From the NCBI RefSeq assembly GCF_023065955.2, contig NW_026623089.1:32456767-32520766 (forward strand): 64,000 bases of DNA. The letters are read 5' to 3'. The notes beneath the pieces were generated by a model. The model was not told the origin of the DNA. It did not search any database and saw only the letters and a list, made by a program, of their open reading frames with translations. The stretch is from Ursus arctos (Eukaryota > Chordata > Mammalia > Carnivora > Ursidae). Both the position numbers and the translations under genes were made by a program. Position 1 is the stretch's first letter. Each line of letters begins with the position of its first letter. Below are positions 47,001 to 62,485 of this stretch, piece by piece.

Positions 47001-49906
47001 CAGGAAGAAGAAACTAAATCAAAGGCAATTATATTGCAAAAGATTGTTCCTTTTATAAGAGTTAATATTGGAATTGCCACTTTAACTCCATGTAATTTAG
47101 AACTTCCCATGAGACTTTCCTTGGTCTTTTTGCTGAGATTCTTTGGTATATCTCAGGTTATTTATTTTTAAAAAGAATTTATTGGTCTAACAGAGTGAAT
47201 TACATTTTCAGAGCCATAAAAGTTGAAACTAAACTGCAGTTAAATCTGAAGTTAATTTCATTGCATTGGTGGTTAGTTTAAGATATGTTTTAAATATAAT
47301 ACATTTTAAAAAATCTCTTTTAAATCAACAGGAGATTCTGATGAAGAAGAGGGTACTTCAGAATCTGAGCTTTGGAAGGGACCCCTACCAGAGACAGATG
47401 AAAAATCACAGTGAGTCCTGATATTAATAGATAATGCATACCCTTTGTATCAGTAAGGAAGCTACAACCACAGCCATTCTTGATAACAATTAATGAAAAA
47501 GCTTATCATCGTGAATGTCTGTTTAATGCCAAGGACTTCCTAGCCTGCTAAGATCAGAGTTTATTCCCAGTCATTGTTTGTGGCCATAAACAGCTAACTC
47601 ATCCAGCTTCCTCTCGATGAGTAAATCTTTCTTCAGCTCACCTTGACAAATGACCCTCTGGTCTTTGCTTAGGATCCTTCAGAGAAAGGCTGTTTACTGG
47701 TTCCAGAGCAGCCTATTCTTGATATTCTGATTATCATAAACTTGTACAGGGAGCCCCTTGAAGCTGTTTATGTACCGGTAAAAGTTTACTTGCCAACAAC
47801 CACCTTAGCCCCCCAAAGGCAGATAACTCAGTGTACACATTGTTATCTGCCCTGGGTTGGAAGAGCTGTCTGGATGTGGGCTGGAATTTTATCAACTCTT
47901 GTCATATACTGGGATGTTCAGCGCTTGAGCTTTATCTGTTAAAAGAGGATAAAATAATACCTACTGCATAGAGTTTATTGTGAAGATTTAATGAAATAAA
48001 GAATGTAAAGCACTTGGTACAATACCTACAAATATAAGTGCTCAATAAATTTTAGTCCCATTTTGTTAGTCTTTAGGCATATTGGTTCATAATGGAAAGA
48101 TACCTTTGAGTCAGTCCTAATTCACTAATTTAAGGTGATTATGAAACATCTTGCTAATTATATGTTTCAGTGTAGTAGAATTCAGGTGTGTTGGAAAGAG
48201 GTTTTTTAAACAAGATCACTTTTTTTCTGCGACATTAACTTTTTTTTTTTCCAGCCATGTAAAGAATTCCTAAATGTGTGGTCATTATAGATCAGATTAA
48301 AAAAAAGTTATTACTGTAAATAAAATATTGCTATCCTAGTAAGCTGTGGACTAAACTTTTAATGGTATAACTTCCCATTGAAGAACTTTATAGCTGAAAT
48401 GGACAGATCAGCTCAACTTTTTAGGCAGTAAAGATACTTGAGTAAAAATCCTAAGAAGACTCCCATCATCTAGAACTTTTTGTGACCTTATAAATATACT
48501 TGACATTGATCAAGTACTGAACATCTAAGCTACACAGAGATTCAATTAATTTCCTTTTTTTTTTTTTTAAAGATTTTATTTATTTATTTGACAGAGAGAG
48601 ACAGCCAGCGAGAGAGGGAACACAAGCAGGGGGAGTGGGAGAGGAAGAAGCAGGCTCCCAGTGGAGGAGCCTGATGTGTGGCTTGATCCCAGAATGCTGG
48701 GATCACACCCTGAGCCGAAAGCAGACGCCTAACAACTGCGCCACCCAGGCGCCACTCAGTTAATTTCCTAATAAAGTTCTTACTACAATTTTAAAAATTT
48801 TACTGCATTTGGCTGTCATGCTGGGGGAAAAGGGACAACAGCACGGGGAATACCAAATTGCAGATAATTCTTAAATCAATTTTTTTTTTTAATTTGAACA
48901 TGGGTGTAATGGCTTTAAGCATTCACAGTTATTTAAAACCAAATAATGGAGTCCCATTATGAATCTCTAATCTAAAAGAACTTTTTCTGAAGAGACTGGT
49001 AGACTGGATTTGACTTTCCAGTTTGATTTCCTGTCTCAGAAGGAAGAAAAGCAACTGTGTGTGTATATATACATTTAATCCTCACAGCACCTCTGTGAGG
49101 AAATATAATGTTCTCCTTTGTACAAACAAGGAGACTGAGCCCAGAGAAGTTCAGTAACCTGCTCATATAAGCTAATAAGTGACAGAGCTAGAACTTAAAC
49201 ATTGTCTGACTTGAAACCCTGTGGTGTTTTCCTGTATCACTCTGGTTCCTAGTGCTAATATTTATTTAGTACTTGACAGTTTTCATAGTATTTTAACACA
49301 TTATAATACAATTTAGTATCCCCTTTCAGAGTTTGATCCATTGTTTTAGACATGATATTTACTGCTACAAATATATATTTACTATTCCCAGAGCAGTAAA
49401 GACCTACAGCCAAGGAGATTTTCCCCATTCCTAGGAGTAAGACTTATACTTTTCTGAAAATAGTTTTCTTTTTCATTCATTTCTTGCTCAGACTATAATT
49501 TGAAGTGAGAATGAACAGAGAAGTTATAAAGTCAACCAAAAAAGTAAAGAGAAGCAGTAACATTTCACAAAGTATGTACCTTAAAGTAAAATCTTAGGTA
49601 ATAAATACATTTAGGGAGAGGTGGCAACATATAAAACATTTTAAATTTAATCAGTCTGGGTATAGTTATGATTATTCCAAAAGCTAAGAATTATTTGATG
49701 GCTGAATCATGAAATATATCAATATATAGAAAAATCTTATATTGAATTAAATTATATTGAGTTAAAATATTATTTTCATTAAGTACATATAATGTGTCAC
49801 CTAGTAATTTTTTTTCTATAATAGTGGATTTTAATCAATATGTATACTTTTTCTTTTAAATAGAGAAGAAGAATTTGATGACTATTTTCAAGATTTATTT
49901 CTGTGA
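14534..49906 (+). CDS. FRA10AC1: FRA10AC1 (13 coding exons, complete)
   Basis: Nuclear protein of the Fra10Ac1 family, known as a spliceosome-associated factor (late catalytic complexes, ESS2/DGCR14 partner); biallelic loss in people causes a neurodevelopmental disorder. Thirteen exons found by translation join with matching phases: 77+96+46+77+84+85+46+114+43+119+39+79+43 = 948 nt, giving 315 aa plus stop, equal to the human length as I recall it. The protein starts [15 protein letters not shown]. It has a conserved core ([43 protein letters not shown]), a Cys-rich segment (CGNKCC, then CQEC about 40 residues on), a Lys-rich nuclear-localisation-like stretch ([12 protein letters not shown]), and an acidic tail ([11 protein letters not shown] ... 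[10 protein letters not shown]). All introns but one look U2-type; the exception is intron 4. No frameshift or internal stop is seen. The start is the first ATG, at the first base of its exon; first exon(s) are noncoding. PDE6C converges from the other strand. Confidence 0.97.
15590..15735 (+). repeat. MIR fragment
   Basis: GGAGAGATTAAGTAACTTAA and GAATGACAGAGCCGAAGTTT. Confidence 0.6.
15924..16019 (+). CDS. FRA10AC1: FRA10AC1 coding exon 2
   Basis: 96 nt, acceptor AAACCAG, donor CAG|GTATGT. Encodes [19 protein letters not shown] then [12 protein letters not shown]; phase matches both neighbours. Confidence 0.95.
16144..16189 (+). CDS. FRA10AC1: FRA10AC1 coding exon 3
   Basis: 46 nt, acceptor TTTACAG. 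Encodes [15 protein letters not shown] and ends exactly on a codon boundary at GCT|GTATCCTTT, a minor-spliceosome donor. The intron before it is only 124 nt (16020-16143). Confidence 0.95.
16497..16716 (-). mobile_element. Carnivore SINE inside the U12 intron
   Basis: CCACCCAGGCGCCCC at right and T/TTTA-rich tail at left. Slightly diverged duplication CTCAACCTTTATCATTTTA versus CTCGACCTTTCTCATTTTA (about 16478 and 16717). Confidence 0.9.
17745..17870. repeat. DNA-transposon (hAT-like) remnant
   Basis: GTAAATAAAGTTTTACTGGC and later words match a common nonautonomous mammalian DNA transposon, whose opposite strand appears at 24105-24235 (GTTCCAATAAAACTTTATAA). Family name not assigned. Confidence 0.5.
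18535..18990 (-). mobile_element. Possible old antisense L1 fragment with nested SINE
   Basis: Weak resemblance to the same ancient L1 3' region (AAGTGAAAGCCCCTCTGC and following). Divided by the SINE at about 18683-18866. Confidence 0.4.
18683..18866 (-). mobile_element. Carnivore SINE inside the U12 intron
   Basis: Older copy with TTATTTCAGAGAAAGAAAGC tail side and CCACCCAGGCGCCCC head. Imperfect flanking duplication around TTTTNGATNTATTTTTTAAA. Confidence 0.88.
19023..19099 (+). CDS. FRA10AC1: FRA10AC1 coding exon 4
   Basis: 77 nt, acceptor GCATTTCAG after the U12 branch site, donor GG|GTAAGTG. Encodes [19 protein letters not shown] then EDFRRL and the first two bases of Gly. Confidence 0.96.
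19978..20154 (-). mobile_element. Carnivore SINE with long TTTA tail
   Basis: GCCACCCAGATGCCCC at right; an expanded TTTA repeat (19977-20006) as the tail. No clear duplication. Confidence 0.88.
20188..20381 (+). mobile_element. Carnivore SINE
   Basis: GGGGCGCCTGGGTGGCTCAG head. Perfect duplication AAGTATATGTACA at 20175-20187 and 20382-20394. Only about 35 bp from the previous, oppositely oriented SINE. Confidence 0.95.
20529..20612 (+). CDS. FRA10AC1: FRA10AC1 coding exon 5
   Basis: 84 nt, acceptor TTTTCCAG, donor TG|GTAATT. Encodes [18 protein letters not shown] then NEEDEMDMN; the Trp codon is split across the next junction. Confidence 0.96.
20925..21130 (-). mobile_element. Possible old antisense L1 fragment
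   Basis: Resembles the ancient L1 3' region (TTCCCTCCCTGAGAGAACCA, then TATCCAGGTATTCTTTGCAC). Ends just before the 21201 exon. Confidence 0.4.
21201..21285 (+). CDS. FRA10AC1: FRA10AC1 coding exon 6
   Basis: 85 nt, acceptor GGATCTAG, donor AAG|GTATGC. Encodes [20 protein letters not shown] then LSRYKENK. The open frame runs on into the intron for about 190 nt, but family similarity stops at the donor. Confidence 0.96.
22617..22740 (-). repeat. L1-like 3' fragment
   Basis: GTTTTAAGTTCACAACAAAA and GATTTCCCATATGCCCCTTA fit the antisense 3' region of ancient L1. Confidence 0.5.
23340..23463 (+). repeat. L2 3' fragment
   Basis: AGAGTGCCAAGCCCAGTAAG then TTATTTGTTGAATAGATTAA. Confidence 0.55.
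23750..23945 (+). repeat. MIR
   Basis: CCAAGGCCACAGAGCTAGTT and ATTCTAGAGCTGAGCTTTTA near the MIR 3' half. Confidence 0.65.
24105..24235. repeat. DNA-transposon (hAT-like) remnant
   Basis: GTTCCAATAAAACTTTATAA then GGCAGCAGGCCATAATTTGC; the same family as 17745-17870, opposite orientation. Confidence 0.5.
24230..24445 (+). repeat. MIR
   Basis: TACCAGGTACTATTCTAAGT, ATGAAGAAACTGAGGCACAA and AGCTGTTAAGTGGTGGAGC. Confidence 0.8.
25426..25630 (-). mobile_element. Carnivore SINE nested in L1
   Basis: Duplication TGATGAGCATCTTTT at 25411-25425 and 25631-25645. Inserted into the antisense L1 at 24699-29248, so younger than it. Confidence 0.95.
26982..27207 (-). mobile_element. Carnivore SINE nested in L1
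   Basis: CCATCCAGGCGTACC at right, TTTTA-rich tail at left. Diverged duplication CTCAAAGTGTCCCCCTTTA versus CTCAACGAGTCCACTTTA, so an older insertion than its nested neighbour. Confidence 0.9.
29376..29421 (+). CDS. FRA10AC1: FRA10AC1 coding exon 7
   Basis: 46 nt microexon-sized exon, acceptor TCGTTAG, donor AAAG|GTAATT. Encodes [15 protein letters not shown] plus one base. It begins only 115 bp downstream of the L1 target-site duplication in the preceding intron. Confidence 0.94.
29422..31459 (+). other. FRA10AC1: FRA10AC1 intron, repeat-poor
   Basis: 2.0 kb of AT-rich sequence with no SINE or L1 seen. Its freedom from recent insertions stands out in this window; I see no exon or RNA gene in it. 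Confidence 0.6.
31460..31573 (+). CDS. FRA10AC1: FRA10AC1 coding exon 8
   Basis: 114 nt, acceptor TTATTGCAG, donor TTAA|GTAAGT. Encodes the first half of the Cys-rich segment ([12 protein letters not shown]) followed by [19 protein letters not shown] and NALVKL. The CxxxxC and a later CxxC look like a split zinc-binding knuckle; metal binding is inference. Confidence 0.95.
31574..32731 (+). other. FRA10AC1: FRA10AC1 intron, repeat-poor
   Basis: 1.16 kb. Open frames of 88-100 codons on both strands at 32183-32496 match nothing I know. No recent insertion seen. Confidence 0.6.
32732..32774 (+). CDS. FRA10AC1: FRA10AC1 coding exon 9
   Basis: 43 nt after a long T tract and TTTTAG, donor CAG|GTAATA. 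Encodes [13 protein letters not shown], carrying the second Cys pair (CQEC). Confidence 0.94.
33112..35318 (-). mobile_element. 5'-truncated L1 with nested SINE
   Basis: Antisense in the FRA10AC1 intron 32775-36861. Flanked by a perfect 14-bp duplication CTTATGTCTCATTT (33098-33111 and 35319-35332). Contains the carnivore-type 3' UTR and the carboxy-terminal part of ORF2, visible on the - strand with breaks. The 5' end is truncated inside ORF2 near 35318. Confidence 0.9.
33993..34217 (-). mobile_element. Carnivore SINE nested in L1, with internal duplication
   Basis: CCACCCAGGCGCCCC at right. Short duplication GCCCATTT on both sides. Contains a tandem duplication of about 28 bp at roughly 34096-34148 (two GAGCAGGGAxCCTGACAxGG units). 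Confidence 0.92.
35497..35720 (-). repeat. MIR
   Basis: Antisense MIR: TTCTTAACCTCTGTAAGACT, GTGCATGTAAAGTGCTTGAC, TAGTGCCTGGCAAATGGG. Confidence 0.8.
36862..36980 (+). CDS. FRA10AC1: FRA10AC1 coding exon 10
   Basis: 119 nt, acceptor AACATAAAG (weak pyrimidine tract), donor AAAG|GTACAA. Encodes a Lys/Arg-rich linker: [20 protein letters not shown] then [19 protein letters not shown]. It looks like a nuclear localisation region of low complexity. Confidence 0.93.
37110..37313 (+). mobile_element. Carnivore SINE
   Basis: GACACCTGGGTGGCTCAGTC head, AAATAAATAAATCTTA tail; no clean duplication seen. Confidence 0.9.
37344..37546 (-). mobile_element. Carnivore SINE
   Basis: CCACCCAGGCGCCCC at right, long T run at left. 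Imperfect duplication TGGTTTGGGAATTGATA versus TGGTTGGGGAATTTAGATA. Forms an inverted pair with the SINE 30 bp upstream. Confidence 0.9.
37850..37960 (+). repeat. L2 3' fragment
   Basis: GAGCCTAGCATGGTGCTGTG followed by TTAGTAAATAATTGTTAAAT. Confidence 0.5.
38960..39370 (+). repeat. L2 fragment
   Basis: Diverged L2 body: CTAGACTACTGCTCTCTTGT, AAAATCCTCACAAAGCCCAG, TTTCTTGATTCCATCCCTGA. Confidence 0.6.
40140..40430 (+). repeat. L2 fragment
   Basis: GGAAGGCCTTTCCTGACACC and AGTAGGTGTTGAATAAATGT, the L2 3' end. Confidence 0.7.
40495..40620 (-). repeat. MER5-like DNA transposon fragment
   Basis: TTCAAAGTATGGTCCTCTGG and CATCACTTGGGAACTTGTTA, reverse MER5 orientation. Confidence 0.6.
41747..41785 (+). 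CDS. FRA10AC1: FRA10AC1 coding exon 11
   Basis: 39 nt, acceptor CTTTTCAG, donor ACA|GTAAGT. Encodes [12 protein letters not shown], Ser/Lys-rich linker. Exon length is a multiple of three, so skipping would keep frame. Confidence 0.92.
43264..43306 (+). repeat. TG/CA-rich tract
   Basis: Alternating TG with A and C interruptions, ending in ACACACAC; Z-DNA-prone sequence. Confidence 0.8.
43480..43640 (+). repeat. MIR fragment
   Basis: CCATTTTGCAGACAGGAGAA, CCAAGACCCAGAGAATTT and later conserved MIR words. Confidence 0.65.
44150..44350 (+). mobile_element. Carnivore SINE
   Basis: GGCACCTGGGTGGCACAGCG head. Perfect 15-bp duplication AGAATTTGCATTCTA at 44135-44149 and 44351-44365. Confidence 0.96.
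45518..45679 (+). mobile_element. Carnivore SINE, short tail
   Basis: GGGGCGCCTGGGTGGCTCAG head. Near-perfect duplication AAATACAACCCCT versus AAATAAAACCCCT. Confidence 0.92.
46070..46830 (-). mobile_element. Old antisense L1-like fragment with nested SINE
   Basis: Phrases such as ATTTAACCAGTCTTTGATCC, AATGAACATCTTTGTACATG and GCTGGTCAAAGGATATGTAC fit the reverse complement of an ancient L1 3' end. The SINE 46287-46495 interrupts it. Confidence 0.6.
46287..46495 (+). mobile_element. Carnivore SINE nested in old L1-like sequence
   Basis: GGGCGCCTGGGTGGCACAGC head. Duplication TTTTGAAATAG at 46276-46286 and 46496-46506. Close sister of the 44150 copy. Confidence 0.95.
47332..47410 (+). CDS. 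FRA10AC1: FRA10AC1 coding exon 12
   Basis: 79 nt, acceptor TCAACAG, donor CA|GTGAGT. Encodes [20 protein letters not shown] then TDEKS; an acidic stretch with a conserved [13 protein letters not shown] block. Confidence 0.95.
47935..48060 (-). repeat. MIR fragment
   Basis: Antisense: GAATGTAAAGCACTTGGTAC and AAGTGCTCAATAAATTTTAG. Confidence 0.65.
48556..48755 (-). mobile_element. Carnivore SINE
   Basis: CCACCCAGGCGCCA at right. Duplication TCAATTAATTTCC versus TCAGTTAATTTCC. Confidence 0.94.
49060..49225 (+). repeat. MIR fragment
   Basis: TTTAATCCTCACAGCACCTC, AGGAGACTGAGCCCAGAGAA and AAGTGACAGAGCTAGAAC. Confidence 0.75.
49864..49906 (+). CDS. FRA10AC1: FRA10AC1 coding exon 13 and stop
   Basis: 43 coding nt, acceptor TTAAATAG. 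Encodes [13 protein letters not shown] then TGA at 49904-49906. The 3' UTR follows. Confidence 0.95.
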
Positions 49907-51470
49907 GATGGAAGAGAGAAACCTACATTCCTTAATGTGAAAGTACACTTTGAAACTCTTCACAAAAATTTCATCTACAAGTTGCAGCTTGAGTGGTTTA
50001 TCTTCAGAAATAAAATCCAACTACTCTCAAGATTTCAGCTGCTTTGGAAGTTTTTCAGTTCTACTGGAGACATGTTTGCCCATCCCTTATATATCTTTTC
50101 AGTTGCTTGTCTACGACTGCTCCATCTGTAGCTGCTAGAGAATGAAGCTAGTACACCGTACAGAGAGTCCATTGTTCCTGTATTTTGTAGGGGTTTTTGT
50201 TGTTGTTCTTACTCATTCATTTTTATCTTCCCTTGCATCAATTAGTTTAAATTATTAGAATTATTGGTGTTTCACAAAAATTATAAAATAGAGTAAGTAT
50301 GTCTTCACCTTCTTTACTTGCCTTTGATACACTGGCACCCCTCTTTTTAAGCACCTACTTTCCCATTACCACCTCGCTGCCTTTTTTTTTTTTTTTGCTT
50401 ACCTTTCTCTTATTTCCTTCTCACCTATACTACTTAGGGGAGTTTGTTACAATCAAATTTGACTTCCCGATGTGTGAGTATTCTATTATAAGGTAAACTA
50501 ATACCATGGGCGGCGGGGCACAGCCAAAGAGGTCCCAGAAGTCTAAAACAGTAGATTAGATTCATAAAAGTTGACTCTCCAACAGAGAGATTCTATAATA
50601 AGATAATTTAACTGAGTAATAGTATGTGCTAGAGCTTATCTAAGGTACAGTCACACAAATATGGATATACTTATATGCCAGGATATATTATAAAATGTAA
50701 CTTCTTAGTTTGCTGATCATACCCCTCAGAGTTCTAAGCACTCCTAGAATCTGTGTGTGAACTTCTGTGATTATGTATTTATGGGGAGAGAGGGTCCATA
50801 GTTTTCATCAAATTTTCAAATGGATTTATTGATTTTTTTAAAAAGGTTTTAACCCATTTTTGTAAAGAGCAAAGAGATGGATAAGAAGATGCATGATTTA
50901 GTGAAGAGAGGACCTGTAGAAAACAATCATAGCATTTCAGTTATTTTGTTAAGATATACTTTTTAAAATGACATTTACACATGGAATGATTGGCTTTAAA
51001 TTGCAGAATAGTTTAGTGTTTTATTTTTAAATGGTTAGTATCAGAGACTTTCCTTTTATTAAATAGTTGTTCTTCATTAATTCAAATATTTATCAGGCTT
51101 CTATTATATATGAGGCACTATGCTGGATGTTGCTACAAAGGAACTATCTAGAAAATAATTATGCAGTCATTTCTAAACTGAAAAACTATAAATCAGTATT
51201 GGTTTGTTAATGTTGAACATTGTTTTTAAATCCCCTTACTTTCTTAAAGAAATTGTATTTTTTTTTAAATCTCACTACTTAGTAAATAAAAAGGAGTCTT
51301 GGTTTCTAAGGAAAAAGTGTTGAAATGTCCAGCAGCAAACCGATATTAGTGTGTATATATATATATATATTATATATATAATATATATATATAAAACATG
51401 TTTATTATAAAAATATATTCATAGTTTAGTGATGATCAGAAAATAAAATTCCTATAAAATTAAATGATAA
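49907..51470 (+). other. FRA10AC1: FRA10AC1 3' UTR region (end uncertain)
   Basis: Sequence after the stop. AATAAA signals on the + strand occur at 50009-50014, 51285-51290 and 51442-51447, so the mature 3' end could be short or about 1.4-1.6 kb. An AT dinucleotide palindrome sits at about 51353-51394. No other gene seen. Confidence 0.45.
51353..51394 (+). repeat. AT dinucleotide palindrome
   Basis: TA repeats with phase breaks (TATTATATATATAATA centre) forming a near-perfect inverted repeat of about 40 bp. Confidence 0.85.
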
Positions 51471-53267
51471 CTAGAAAAACTAGACTCTTTTAAAATAGAT
51501 CCATATATTTGGTATTACAAGTATGGTTAATGGACATTAGGTTTATTAGTAAATTTAGATCATTTATATATAATCAACACTTAATCCATTCATACATAAT
51601 TGAAGTCCTGTTTTTAAGGAGTCTTTGAAAAGGCCTCAAGATCATGAGTTTAAAGATTAATTCTCCAACAGACCTGTCTCATATTTGGCTATAGTGCAGT
51701 CAGTAGTGTTCAGTGGACCACTGTTTGGGATATGAAGTTAAGCTTTCTTCTACTTGCTCTTAAGCAAAGTTCCTATTTTTGCAGACCTTCAATGGAACAC
51801 ATATCTCTGCTCCTCAGTTTGCTTTCTAGTGAACGAGGATTGGAAGTTGTTTGAGCTGATAATTTGGGGTCCAAAATTGCGTAAAGCTAAAGGAAGTTTT
51901 TCTTTTTTTTTTTTTAAGATTTTATTTATGTATTAGAAAGAACATGAGCAGGGGGAGGGACAGATGGAGAAACAGATTCCCCGCTGAGCAGGGCTGAGGT
52001 GGGGGCTTTCTGGGATCATGACCTGAGCTGAAGGCAGACACTTAACCGACTGAGCCACCCAGGCATCCCTAAAGGAAGAGTTTCTTAGGCAGTTTCTAAA
52101 ATAATCCTAAGAGTGGAGTTTCAAAAGTATTTTAAGTAATGGAGATAAGGTATACATGTATCACTTAAAGTGATGACTTAATAGACAACACTCATGTGTG
52201 TGTATATATTGAATGAGGTTTCCCCCCAAAGATATTTTATTAACTTACAGGCACTCTTCATTTATACCTGTTTGTTATGACATTTATTCAAAATATTCGT
52301 TCATATTCACTGAGAACCTACCTTGTACCAGGCACTACTCTCTTTCTAGGTGCCAGGATAGAGTTAGGGACAAAACAGATGAAAATAGACAAAAATCTTT
52401 CCTCTCACAGACCTTACATTCTGAAAGTAACAATCCTATGATTCCAAATCTTATAATGTTTACTTGTAAACATACAACAAATGGTGACTTTTTTTTCTTG
52501 GCTGCTTAAAATTGAACAGCATCTTCTGTATAACAAAACATATGAGGTTCATAGTTTGTCAATTTGATTCATTAAAATTTAGATACCTTTTGGTAAGAAA
52601 ATCTGTGGCAGAATCTGTGGCATAATTGTTATTATTTGGTTTATGATTGTAGATAAGTAAAGGAAGAAATCCTAAATTTCTTTGATGTCCAAACATGCCC
52701 CAGGTAGTAGTTGATTGTCCTTGGTTTCTCCTGACAAAACAATATTTATAATGCCTGGTAGATGGTTCTAGTAATCTTTTTTTTTTTTTTTAATAACCTC
52801 TGTTGAAGTTCCTCTAAACTGCTTTTGATAGTAAAATTCTTGCATAATCAAATCACATGCTTCTTAATAATGCATAACATTTATTAGCTGATTTAATTTA
52901 CATTAGGATTATCCAGAGAATGTCTTATAAACTGATTATTCTTTCAATGAGAAGAAGGAAATACTTAAAAATATTCTTAGTTATACATAAAATAATTACG
53001 TTCAGACTTGAGGAGAGGGTTGGGATTGGACAAAGACATGTAAACTGCCAAAAGCAGTGTGGTCTTCACCCTTCCATTACCAAGGATAAAAAGTAGAGGA
53101 AAAGATGATAAGCATTTCAGATGGGATAACATTTGACATCCTATTACTTGTTTTGTGCATAGTACTTAACAGACATTATAAATTCTATAGTGTATTTACT
53201 CTCAAGATGTGTAGATGAGAGATTTTTAGTTCAGGAAGGAATTTGAGGTATGAATCATGATTATTAA
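51471..53267. other. FRA10AC1/PDE6C intergenic space
   Basis: Contains the SINE 51897-52068 and an old interspersed repeat near 52270-52440 (ACCAGGCACTACTCTCTTTC). No gene is seen between the two converging 3' ends. Confidence 0.6.
51897..52068 (-). mobile_element. Carnivore SINE
   Basis: CCACCCAGGCATCC at right. Perfect duplication CTAAAGGAAG at 51887-51896 and 52069-52078. In the FRA10AC1/PDE6C intergenic space. Confidence 0.93.
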
Positions 53268-53660
53268 TGTTATGGGCTGAATTGTATCCTCCCCCCTCCC
53301 CCCAATTCATGTTGAAATTCAACCCCCCGTACCTCAGAATATGACTATATTTGGAGATAGGGTATTTAAAGAGTTAATTAGGGTAAAATGAGATCATATG
53401 AATGGGCCCTAATCCAATATGATTATGTCCTTATAAGAAGAGGAGATTAGGACACAGACATACAAGACAGAAGACTATGTGAGGGTAGAAGGAGAGAAGA
53501 TGGCCATCTACAAGCAAGGGGAGAAGCCTCATAAGAAACCAACCTTGCCAACACCTTGATCTTGGACTTCTAGCCTCCAGAACTGTAAGAAAATAAAGTT
53601 CTGTGGTTTAAGCCACTCAGTCTGGTATTTTGTTATGGTAGTCCTAGTAAATGAATACTA
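53268..53660 (+). mobile_element. Solo LTR of MaLR (ERVL-MaLR, MST/MLT1-like) type
   Basis: Begins TGTTATGGGCTGAATTGTAT and contains ATGAATGGGCCCTAATCCAA, CCTTATAAGAAGAGGAGATT, CACCTTGATCTTGGACTTCT and TTAAGCCACTCAGTCTGG, the hallmark MaLR LTR blocks. About 393 bp. It carries AATAAA at 53592-53597 in the FRA10AC1 direction. Old, non-coding LTR. Confidence 0.85.
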
Positions 53661-53759
53661 TTAATAAGAACTTTAAAAAAAGAATTGGTGACTGGTTTCA
53701 GGATTATATACTTTTAATTTAAAACAAATTGGCACCAAAAATGCACTTATTTCCATCTT

Positions 53760-53972
53760 ATATTTTGCACTTTTGTTGAACTTTATTTTACCCTCAGGGT
53801 TTTCAGGCTAGCAATATATTTTCTTTTGGTGGTCACAAGGGTGGTGTATCTGAAGATCCTCTTACTCTGTAAGTTGATGGTGTGCTGAATGAAGTTTGCT
53901 GAAGCTCTTTTGTTTCTTCTGTTTGTCTTCAAAAGTAGACACGATACTTGAAATTTCAACCGTCGGATTATA
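53760..53972 (-). other. PDE6C: PDE6C 3' UTR with poly(A) signal
   Basis: On the - strand an AATAAA (53787-53782) lies about 185 nt after the stop, which fits a short 3' UTR. Cleavage would fall near 53765. A longer form is not excluded. Confidence 0.55.
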
Positions 53973-61418
<7,446 letters not shown>

Positions 61419-62305
61419 TCACATAAATGGGACTGTTAGTTTAAAAAAAATTACAATAAAGTACAATCGTTAATTTGCCTTTGATTCAACAAACAAACCA
61501 AACCATGCCTAACAAAATAAAGATAATTAGTATAGAAGAAAAACTAGGACTTTCTCACTTCTTTTGCTTTCAGCTTTCTCTCTTGGATTAAGTTACTCCT
61601 CTACTTTGAGTAAGGTCATTTAAGCTATAAAAATAGATCTTATTAGCAAATATTTATGTAATCAGTGTACAAGTTTGGGGAATAAATAAAAGTGTTTTCT
61701 CCAGGATCATTTATAAATATAACAGTAGATTTAAATTTTGCTGGTATTGAGGAGTTTTAATAAAGAATATCTGATACATCCAATTGTTAGATATGCTGAA
61801 TTATCCACCTGATAATTTTAGAGTAATCATAGAAATTGCTGGAAAACTTTCAGAAACTATAAGTTACACTAGTACTCATGTACATATCGGAAAAAAATAA
61901 TGAAATCCTCTCAAGTTGCTCTTAAAATGTTTTCTTGCAATTATATTTTACAAAAACTTAACTAGACCTTTCTTCAAAGAGTTTCCGACTAATATAATCT
62001 CCTCATATATGGATCAACTTCATGGTGTTCTAGAAAATGAGAGTAAATTTGGGAATGGTTTTTAAAAGCTCTCATATTCCAATATGTGTCATTTTAATGA
62101 TTACATTATTTTAAACAACAAACTACACCTAGTTAATACTCCTGTAACAATATGTATCATTTTGCAAAAGGTCTTATATTCCAAATAGATCAATTTAGGC
62201 ATACAGGCCAAAGGACAGATGTATAGTGGTTTTGCCAAATGAAGTTGACAGTTATGAAATACATATATAGACCTGAATCACATCCTTTTTTTCTCACTCA
62301 TTTTC

Positions 62306-62485
62306 TTTTTAAAGACTTTATTTATTTATTTATTTATTTGACAGAGAGAGAACCCAAGCAGAGGGAGCAGCAGGCAGAGGGAGAGGGACAAGCAGGTTCC
62401 CTGCCTTGATCCCAGGACCCTGGGATCATGACCTGAGCAGAAGGCAGATGCTTAACCGACTCAGCCACCCAGGCATCACTTCTTG
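62306..62485 (-). mobile_element. Carnivore SINE
   Basis: CCACCCAGGCATCA at right, TTTA-rich tail at left. Duplication CTCATTTTC at 62297-62305 and 62486-62494. Confidence 0.92.

Larger units (their letters stand above)
41786..47331 (+). other. FRA10AC1: FRA10AC1 intron between coding exons 11 and 12
   Basis: 5.5 kb. Three sense SINEs (44150-44350, 45518-45679, 46287-46495), a MIR (43480-43640), old antisense L1 pieces (42810-42930, 46070-46830), and a TG-rich tract at 43264-43306. Open frames at 42230-42562 (-) and 44699-45007 (-) match no family I know and look like chance. Confidence 0.7.
47411..49863 (+). other. FRA10AC1: FRA10AC1 last intron
   Basis: 2.5 kb with an antisense MIR (about 47935-48060), an antisense SINE (48556-48755) and a sense MIR (about 49060-49225). 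Otherwise AT-rich sequence with nothing recognised. Confidence 0.7.

Noticed and set aside
53268..53660. Possible gene exon with AATAAA
   Set aside because: The blocks are those of a MaLR LTR; no coding frame.
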